From Clostridia bacterium (GTDB lineage Bacteria > Bacillota > Clostridia > Christensenellales > UBA1242), in NCBI GenBank assembly GCA_017478185.1, contig JAFVEA010000002.1:1-57543 (forward strand): DNA of 57,543 nucleotides. The letters run 5' to 3'. Both the position numbers and the translations under genes were made by a program. Shown in pieces: positions 52,739-57,543 of this stretch. The notes beneath the pieces were generated by a model. It did not search any database and was not told the DNA's origin. It saw only the letters and a program-made list of their open reading frames with translations. Every line of letters starts with the position of its first letter. Within the stretch, counting starts at the first letter, position 1.

Positions 52739-53728
52739 ATGAAACAATTGCAAAAAGATTTTGATAAAACAACAGAAAAAGAAAAAGCAATTTTATTTTT
52801 AAAAGGAAAAGGAGTTTTGATTGATTTTAATCAAAATCTTCATCTTTTTCACGGAAGGGTTAGTTCTGGTGATAAAAACTTTTTTGTTGACCCAAATTTT
52901 GATAATAGTGGGCAAACTTTAGGGCATTATAACAGCAACGGAATATCTGGTCTTCACGCAAGTGCGTTTGATATAGCAGAAAAATATGCTGAAAAACGCT
53001 TTAGTGAATATGAAGATTTCAAAGATAAAAAAATCGAAGTTCATCAAATTGTTCCAAAAGAAGACAACTTGCTCATTTTAAATTTACAAAAACTTTTTGA
53101 TATTGAAGAACTTGAACCATATCTAAAAAGTTATAATATCTCAAATGAGGAAATTGAAGAAATTAAGAAAAATGTGTTGCCTTTGCAAGACAAACAAAAA
53201 GTTCAAAAAGCAATAAAAACGATTGCTTTTTCAAGTGGTGTTACAAACATTATGCCAAAACTTTTTTCCAGCAAAGATAGTGTTGTTATCTTAAGAGATT
53301 TAAAAAATATTTGTGAAAAAAACAAAGAAAATGGCTTGCCATATGTTTTGGATGCCGATTTAGAAAAATATGCTCAAAAAAAGGCAGAAGATGATGAAAA
53401 ACTTGAAGAACAAATTTATGACATAGCAGGCGCTTTAAATGTTTATAAAATGTTAACAGAAGAGGGCGACATAAAAACGCTGATGTCTAAATTTCAGTCT
53501 GATTTTAATTTCACTGAAAACTCCACTTTAAATCTTGATTTTTTTAGAGAGTTTTTAAGAAATGAAAACATTATTGGAGTAAAACAAAAACTTTGGCGTT
53601 CAGATGTTATAGGAAAAACAAATTTTGATGATTATTTCTTTTTTGACACCCAAAGAATAAACTCAAAAACTGCTCAAAAAAAGATTGAAAGAAGCAATCA
53701 AAAAGAGGGAAGGCCATTAGAAACATAA
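52739..53728 (+). CDS. Unrecognised protein with an ART-like N-terminal signature
   Basis: 329 residues, no signal peptide or membrane segment. I do not recognise it with confidence. The N-terminus has LFHGR (36-40), then a Gly/Asn-rich loop, then GLHASAFDIAEKYAEKR (71-87). A buried Arg followed by a G-L-x-A-S helix start is the order seen in ADP-ribosyltransferase folds, but no clear catalytic Glu motif stands out, so this is a hint only. The rest (about 100-329) is charged and helical. AAAGGAAAG precedes the ATG. The downstream genes are a GNAT and a methyltransferase. Confidence 0.72.
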   Translation: MKQLQKDFDKTTEKEKAILFLKGKGVLIDFNQNLHLFHGRVSSGDKNFFVDPNFDNSGQTLGHYNSNGISGLHASAFDIAEKYAEKRFSEYEDFKDKKIEVHQIVPKEDNLLILNLQKLFDIEELEPYLKSYNISNEEIEEIKKNVLPLQDKQKVQKAIKTIAFSSGVTNIMPKLFSSKDSVVILRDLKNICEKNKENGLPYVLDADLEKYAQKKAEDDEKLEEQIYDIAGALNVYKMLTEEGDIKTLMSKFQSDFNFTENSTLNLDFFREFLRNENIIGVKQKLWRSDVIGKTNFDDYFFFDTQRINSKTAQKKIERSNQKEGRPLET

Positions 53729-53778
53729 AAATAATAAAATATTTTAATTAAAAGTTATAATTTTTTGGAGAGGTGTTT

Positions 53779-54243
53779 ATGAAAATAGTTTATAAATGGT
53801 TAACAAAAGATGATTATAAAAATGTGGTAAAAACTTTTGGAGAGGTTGTTGAAAAATACAATGTTTTAAAGTTTGGCAAAAATTATTATGCTTATGGGGC
53901 TTTTTATAATGATGAACTTATAGGTTTTGTTTCAGGTGGTTTTAGAAGTTTAATTGCTCCACTAACAGATAAAGAAGCTTATATTTTTGATATTGAAGTT
54001 AAAAAAGAATATAGAAGAAATGGAATTGGTTCAAAATTTGTTAAGTTGGCAGAGAAGTGGGCAAAAGATAATAACGCTTTTCAAATAGGGGCGTGGAGTG
54101 ATAATGAGTCAAAAGAAATGATTTTGCTTGCAAAAAAATTAAAATATTCTATGTGTCCAGCAATTATGTATGACAAACATTATTTACCAAAAAGTTTGGA
54201 TGAATTGATTGTGGGATATTATTATGCTAAAAGGTTGGATTAA
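53779..54243 (+). CDS. GNAT family N-acetyltransferase
   Basis: 154 residues with the GNAT core: FDIEVKKEYRRNGIGSKFVKLAEKWA (about 70-95) holds the acetyl-CoA pyrophosphate loop (RRNGIGS), and the C-terminal strands follow. The substrate is unknown. An in-frame GTG lies two codons upstream, but GGAGAGG at 53767-53773 spaces best to ATG 53779. It ends two bases before the methyltransferase gene. Confidence 0.85.
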   Translation: MKIVYKWLTKDDYKNVVKTFGEVVEKYNVLKFGKNYYAYGAFYNDELIGFVSGGFRSLIAPLTDKEAYIFDIEVKKEYRRNGIGSKFVKLAEKWAKDNNAFQIGAWSDNESKEMILLAKKLKYSMCPAIMYDKHYLPKSLDELIVGYYYAKRLD

Positions 54244-54245
54244 AA

Positions 54246-54881
54246 ATGAATAAAAAAAATTTGTTTGGAACAACTTGCAAGTGTGGCAAAAAAATTAAAA
54301 TTTACTTAGATAATCATCCTTATGGAGTGGATGACAGTTTTGTTTTGGATGTTGTTTGTCCAAAATGCAAAAAAGAGCAGAAAATTAGCAAAAGTGAAAT
54401 AGTTTCATTTTATGAAAATGAAATAAGAGGTTTGTTTGATAATGCTTTTGGAAATGTTTTAGAAATTGGCTGTGGCGGTGGATTTATAACAAGGCATTTG
54501 TTAAAAAATAAAAATGTGAAAAGCATAACAGCAATAGATGTTGATGATATAAGTTTTTCGCATCCTAAACTAAAATTTATAAAACAAGATTTAGAAGATT
54601 ATAAAAATATAAAATTAACTCAAAAATACGATTTTTTGGTTTGCAAAGATGTTTTTATGTATTTAATGAATTTAGAAGAAATTTTAGATAAAATTTTGCC
54701 AAAGTGCAAGAATATTATATTATTAAATTGGTATAACAAAGAGCATAAAAATTGCAAGAACAAAAATGCCACACCATTAAAGGTTAAACATATTATAGAA
54801 AAGCATTTTAAAACAGCAAAACTTACATATCCAAAAATTTATAAATGGAATTATTTAATAACAAATGAGGCTAATATTTAA
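54246..54881 (+). CDS. Class I SAM-dependent methyltransferase with zinc-ribbon N-terminus
   Basis: 211 residues. Cys pairs CKC (about 11-13) and CPKC (about 38-41) suggest a small zinc site; SAM-binding motif I is VLEIGCGGGFI (near 71-81) and motif II AIDVDD follows. The C-terminal part is short. The substrate is unknown. It does not match the RlmA zinc-finger pattern. It has no strong ribosome site, and its two-base spacing from the GNAT gene suggests coupled translation. Confidence 0.8.
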   Translation: MNKKNLFGTTCKCGKKIKIYLDNHPYGVDDSFVLDVVCPKCKKEQKISKSEIVSFYENEIRGLFDNAFGNVLEIGCGGGFITRHLLKNKNVKSITAIDVDDISFSHPKLKFIKQDLEDYKNIKLTQKYDFLVCKDVFMYLMNLEEILDKILPKCKNIILLNWYNKEHKNCKNKNATPLKVKHIIEKHFKTAKLTYPKIYKWNYLITNEANI

Positions 54882-54950
54882 TTTAGTTAAAATTTTTTTC
54901 AATATTTTATGAATTTTAAAAAATTTTGTAACACATAGATGGCTATATTA

Positions 54951-54979
54951 TTGACAAAATTTTTATTTTATGGTATAAT
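54951..54979 (+). promoter_or_regulatory. Consensus promoter of the ABC-F gene
   Basis: TTGACA at 54951-54956 and TATAAT at 54974-54979, spacer 17. The transcript would begin near 54986, leaving a leader of about 230 bases. Confidence 0.9.
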
Positions 54980-54985
54980 ATAATT

Positions 54986-55218
54986 AGATATACGAAAAGT
55001 ATCTATCAAAAAGGAAGTAGTGTATGACAGTAATCAGTTTATAATCAAATAGCATAAATAGGTCAAAACTTTGGCTCTTTTTTGCTGTTTGGTTTTAAAC
55101 TGGTTATAACTATTTGCTTTTTGGCAGATACTTTTTTGTTTTGTGATAGATATAATTTTTGTATATTTAAAGTATTAAGAATAGTTATAACTTATAAAAA
55201 TTTTAAAGGAGATAAATT
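54986..55218 (+). promoter_or_regulatory. Attenuator-like leader of the ABC-F gene
   Basis: This 233-base leader holds a short upstream ORF (55024-55044) and mutually exclusive pairing options. AAAAGTATCT near 54995-55004 is perfectly complementary to AGATACTTTT near 55127-55136, which runs into TTTTTTGTTTTG, a terminator-like end. GTTATAACTAT (55103-55113) can pair with ATAGTTATAAC (55181-55191), just before the AAAGGAG that serves the ABC-F start. Leaders of this kind control antibiotic-resistance ABC-F genes by ribosome stalling. Folding was judged by eye. Confidence 0.65.
55024..55044 (+). CDS. Six-codon leader peptide ORF
   Basis: ATG ACA GTA ATC AGT TTA TAA encodes MTVISL. AAGGAAG at 55011-55017 sits six bases before the ATG, so it should be translated efficiently. 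Its place between the 5' arm of the terminator-like stem and the rest of the leader suits a drug-stalled ribosome switching the fold. Confidence 0.65.
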   Translation: MTVISL

Positions 55219-56721
55219 ATGATAAGTTTAAAAGATATAGAAAAAAGTTTTGGCACAAAAGAAGTTTTAAAAAAGGCAAATTTAACCATTTATGATGGCG
55301 AAAAAGTGGGGATTGTTGGAAACAACGGCGAAGGCAAAAGCACGCTTTTAGGAGTGCTTACAAAAGAAATTAAAGTTGATGCTGGTGAGGTTGTGTCATC
55401 GGGCACAATAGGGGTTTTAAAACAAAGCTTTGAAATAGATTTGCAAAGCATTTTAGATGAGATTTCAAATTCAGCTGAGGCATCAAAGTTTTTAACTGAA
55501 CTTAAAAAATTGGGAGTAACACAAAATTTGGAGCTTACAAAAACTAGATTAAACTCTCTAAGCCCAGGTGAGCGAACAAAAGTGGCACTTGCTTATGTTT
55601 TTTCAAAATCTCCGCAAACTCTTATTTTAGATGAACCAACAAATCACTTAGATATGGAAGCAAAACAGTTAATCATAAACTATATAAATGATTTTTATGG
55701 CACTGTTATAATAGTCAGCCACGACAAAGATTTTTTAAATCAAATAGTTAACAAAATTGTAGAACTAAAAAGTGGTGAACTAAAAGAGTATTATGGCAAC
55801 TATGATGATTATGTTGAGCAAAAACAAAATGAACAGCTAAACATAAAACGAACTTATGAAAAACATAAGAAAGATATTGAAAACATCAACAAACAAATTG
55901 ATATGTATCAAAGAGCATTAGAAAAATCTGATAAAAAATGTGCGAGTGGGGCAAAAAGAAGAACTTGTAACACAACAACTCAAGATGAAAGAGCAAAAAG
56001 TTTAAGTAAGTTTGCAGCAAGCAGGGTTAGCAAATTGAAACAACATTTAAATGAAGATGTTGAGCGACCTGAAAAAGAAGTTCATATTCGTTATAGATTG
56101 CAAAAAGAAGATATAAAAACAAAGTTTGTTGTTATAGCTGAAAACCTAAAAAAGAGTTTTGCGCATAGTTTATTGTTCGAAAACGCTAATTTCACCATAG
56201 AAGCTGGAGATAAAATTGCTCTAATAGGGCGTAATGGAACAGGCAAAAGCACATTGATAAATATGATTTTAGGCAAAACAGATTATGAAGGAACTTTAAG
56301 AGTTGCCAAAAGCTTAAAAATTGCCACAATGTTTCAAGATGTTTATGACTTAGATGAAGAAAAAACCATAAACGAAATGTCTAAACAAAGTGACAAAGAG
56401 TTCAGAACAGCTTTTATCACAAACTTGTGTAGTATGAACATTGATAAATCTAGGTTCGACACAAAAATAAAGTTTTTAAGCTCAGGAGAGAAGATGAGAA
56501 TAAAACTTTGTGAAATTATCTTAAGTGACTGCAATATGATAATTTTGGATGAACCAACAAACCACTTAGATATTTTGAACAAAGATTATTTGCAAAAAGT
56601 GTTATCTGGCTATTTAGGAACAATACTTATTGTTAGCCACGACAAAGAGTTTTTAAAAGCCACAACAAACAAAGTGCTAAAAATAGAAAATAAAACAATA
56701 AAATTTTGCGAAAGCATATAA
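55219..56721 (+). CDS. ABC-F ATPase, probable ribosome-protection protein
   Basis: 500 residues: two ABC domains in one chain with no membrane part. Walker A motifs are GNNGEGKST (34-42) and GRNGTGKST (about 336-344), the first signature is LSPGE, and Walker B with the ABC-F hallmark LDEPTNHLD occurs twice. The inter-domain linker (about 185-290) is long and basic, with a Cys/Lys/Arg-rich stretch (KKCASGAKRRTCNTTT). That length, together with the attenuator-like leader, favours an antibiotic-resistance ABC-F acting at the ribosomal exit site, rather than EttA, Uup or YdiF. The drug class cannot be told. AAAGGAG precedes the ATG. Confidence 0.85.
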   Translation: MISLKDIEKSFGTKEVLKKANLTIYDGEKVGIVGNNGEGKSTLLGVLTKEIKVDAGEVVSSGTIGVLKQSFEIDLQSILDEISNSAEASKFLTELKKLGVTQNLELTKTRLNSLSPGERTKVALAYVFSKSPQTLILDEPTNHLDMEAKQLIINYINDFYGTVIIVSHDKDFLNQIVNKIVELKSGELKEYYGNYDDYVEQKQNEQLNIKRTYEKHKKDIENINKQIDMYQRALEKSDKKCASGAKRRTCNTTTQDERAKSLSKFAASRVSKLKQHLNEDVERPEKEVHIRYRLQKEDIKTKFVVIAENLKKSFAHSLLFENANFTIEAGDKIALIGRNGTGKSTLINMILGKTDYEGTLRVAKSLKIATMFQDVYDLDEEKTINEMSKQSDKEFRTAFITNLCSMNIDKSRFDTKIKFLSSGEKMRIKLCEIILSDCNMIILDEPTNHLDILNKDYLQKVLSGYLGTILIVSHDKEFLKATTNKVLKIENKTIKFCESI

Positions 56722-56789
56722 AATATAAATACTAATTTGTTTAAATTTTTGTCATTTTTAAAAAATTGTCTATAAAAAATATTAAAAAA

Positions 56790-56816
56790 TTAGCACTCTT
56801 TGGTTGACAGTGCTAA
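56790..56816. promoter_or_regulatory. CIRCE operator (HrcA site)
   Basis: TTAGCACTC-N9-CAGTGCTAA. The consensus is TTAGCACTC-N9-GAGTGCTAA, so only one base differs. It overlaps the -35 box of the hsp20 promoter and predicts HrcA repression. Confidence 0.93.
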
Positions 56817-56832
56817 TTTAGTGAGTTATAAT
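56804..56832 (+). promoter_or_regulatory. hsp20 promoter
   Basis: TTGACA at 56804-56809 and TATAAT at 56827-56832, spacer 17. The -35 lies within the CIRCE element. Confidence 0.9.
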
Positions 56833-56901
56833 ATCACAAGATTGATGCATAAAACAACACCAGTCTGAAATAATTGTTGTATATCAAAGGAGGGAAAAGT
56901 T

Positions 56902-57330
56902 ATGAAATTTGATAGAGATTTAACAACAAAAGAAGACAGTTTTGGATTATGGAATCCATTTTTTGATGATTGGGCGCCTTTTTCAAATATGAGGCAAATG
57001 GACAAAATGATGAAAACGGACATAAAAGAGCAAAAAGATAGTTTTGCTTTAGAAATCGAAATGCCAGGTATAGACAAAAAAGATATTAAAATGGATTTAA
57101 ACAATGGTTATTTGACAATTAGCGCTCAAAAGTCAACCAAAAATGACCAAAAAGACGACAACGGAAAGTATATTCGTCGTGAAAGAAGCTACGGCTCATT
57201 TTCAAGAAGCTTTTATGTTGGAGATATTGAAGAAAGCCAAGTTAAAGCAAAACTTTTGGATGGAGTTTTAAATGTTACCATACCAAAAGAAACAAAAAAG
57301 ATAGAAAAACACACAATAGCAATAGAGTAA
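56902..57330 (+). CDS. Small heat shock protein, Hsp20/alpha-crystallin family
   Basis: An ATP-independent holdase of 142 residues. The N-terminal arm (about 1-45, FGLWNPFFDDW) precedes an alpha-crystallin domain (about 48-135) containing the ALEIEMPGIDKKDIKMDLNNGYLTI strands and the conserved LDGVLNVTIPK near the end. AAAGGAGGG precedes the ATG. Regulation by HrcA follows from the upstream CIRCE. The 3' end is followed by a GGGTTAACCC palindrome (57343-57352) and, further on, a terminator. Confidence 0.94.
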   Translation: MKFDRDLTTKEDSFGLWNPFFDDWAPFSNMRQMDKMMKTDIKEQKDSFALEIEMPGIDKKDIKMDLNNGYLTISAQKSTKNDQKDDNGKYIRRERSYGSFSRSFYVGDIEESQVKAKLLDGVLNVTIPKETKKIEKHTIAIE

Positions 57331-57440
57331 TCCAAAAAAAGGGGGTTAACCCTCAAAAATAAAATGTTTTCTGTCTGCTATTTAAAAAAGGTTACACAAA
57401 GTGGAATTTGTTCACACCTTGAGCATTTTTACTTTGCTTT

Positions 57441-57475
57441 AAAAAGAGTGCTTTTCAAGCGCTCTTTTTTATTTT
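57441..57475 (+). terminator. Terminator downstream of hsp20
   Basis: AAAAAGAGTGCTT/AAGCGCTCTTTTT with a TTC loop and one G-T pair, followed by a T-run. Between 57353 and 57440 I see no gene. Confidence 0.85.
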
Positions 57476-57507
57476 TAAAAAAAAATTTAAAAAATTGCAA
57501 AAAACGC

Positions 57508-57540
57508 TTGACATAATATGGGGGGGGGGGGTGCTACAAT
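57508..57540 (+). promoter_or_regulatory. Promoter with a 12-G tract in its spacer
   Basis: TTGACA at 57508-57513 and TACAAT at 57535-57540 are separated by 21 bases, of which 57520-57531 are twelve consecutive Gs. The spacer is four too long for an active housekeeping promoter; loss of four Gs would restore 17. The gene it drives lies beyond the window. Confidence 0.6.
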
Positions 57541-57543
57541 GAG

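Noticed and set aside
57394..57515. Short reading frame after hsp20
   Set aside because: It reads straight through the terminator hairpin, has no ribosome site and no recognisable features.

Overview
This window reads as chromosomal DNA of an AT-rich, spore-forming member of the Bacillota, most likely class Clostridia. The evidence is three spoIIA-operon genes (spoIIAA, spoIIAB, sigF), spoIIE, whiA, walJ, a class I HrcA/CIRCE-type heat-shock site, ClpC, strong AGGAGG-type ribosome binding sites and many TTGACA-17-TATAAT promoters. UGA is used as a stop, so the code is standard. I cannot place it to genus. Both ends look like assembly break points: a tandem repeat at the left and a 12-G homopolymer at the right, so the window may be a whole contig.

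Layout. 1-463: a 178/179-bp tandem repeat carrying hairpins and terminators. 615-1970: a fold-type III PLP decarboxylase. 2056-2141: a probable small structured RNA. 2197-8809: the nucleotide excision repair set in the order uvrC, uvrB, uvrA. 9042-13432: a SAH/MTA-type deaminase, clpC and a long-form hibernation factor. 13514-14574 (minus): walJ and a small membrane protein. 14723-18512: spoIIE and tilS. 18630-21013: a flippase-like membrane protein and trpS. 21097-22082: an unrecognised charged protein converging on a small hydrophobic protein. 22238-29404: murB, a PHP hydrolase, whiA, dnaE, pfkA. 29445-30107 (minus): an HTH membrane regulator. 30329-30415 (minus): tRNA-Leu(AAG). 30715-34016: a ferredoxin, a degenerate Ppx/GppA-HD protein and a DUF1846 protein. 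34048-35277 (minus): a serine-palmitoyltransferase-like enzyme. 35432-38361: a degenerate ABC ATPase coupled to a PucR-type HTH protein, two small unknown proteins and an intracellular subtilisin. 38458-39946: spoIIAA-spoIIAB-sigF. 39970-40833 (minus): a DegV protein. 41083-47058: lon, ysxC, recD2, comFC. 47132-52683: secA, a small zincin, prfB, tsaD. 52739-54881: an unrecognised protein, an acetyltransferase and a methyltransferase. 54951-56721: an ABC-F protein behind an attenuator-like leader with a six-codon upstream ORF. 56790-57330: a CIRCE-controlled Hsp20. The window ends in a promoter whose spacer contains twelve Gs.

Most of the window is housekeeping: DNA repair and replication, protein quality control (ClpC, Lon, Hsp20, HPF, SecA), translation (trpS, tilS, prfB, tsaD, tRNA-Leu) and the forespore sigma-F switch, in which SpoIIE dephosphorylates SpoIIAA so that SpoIIAB releases sigma F. 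The unusual material is mainly regulatory: the ABC-F leader, the poly-G promoter, predicted leaderless uvrC and HTH mRNAs, the hairpin RNA before uvrC, an orphan consensus promoter before the ferredoxin, and an A34 leucine tRNA. Two proteins (Ppx/GppA-HD and the ABC ATPase) have lost most of their catalytic motifs. Promoters, terminators and motifs were read by eye; no searches or folding programs were run.
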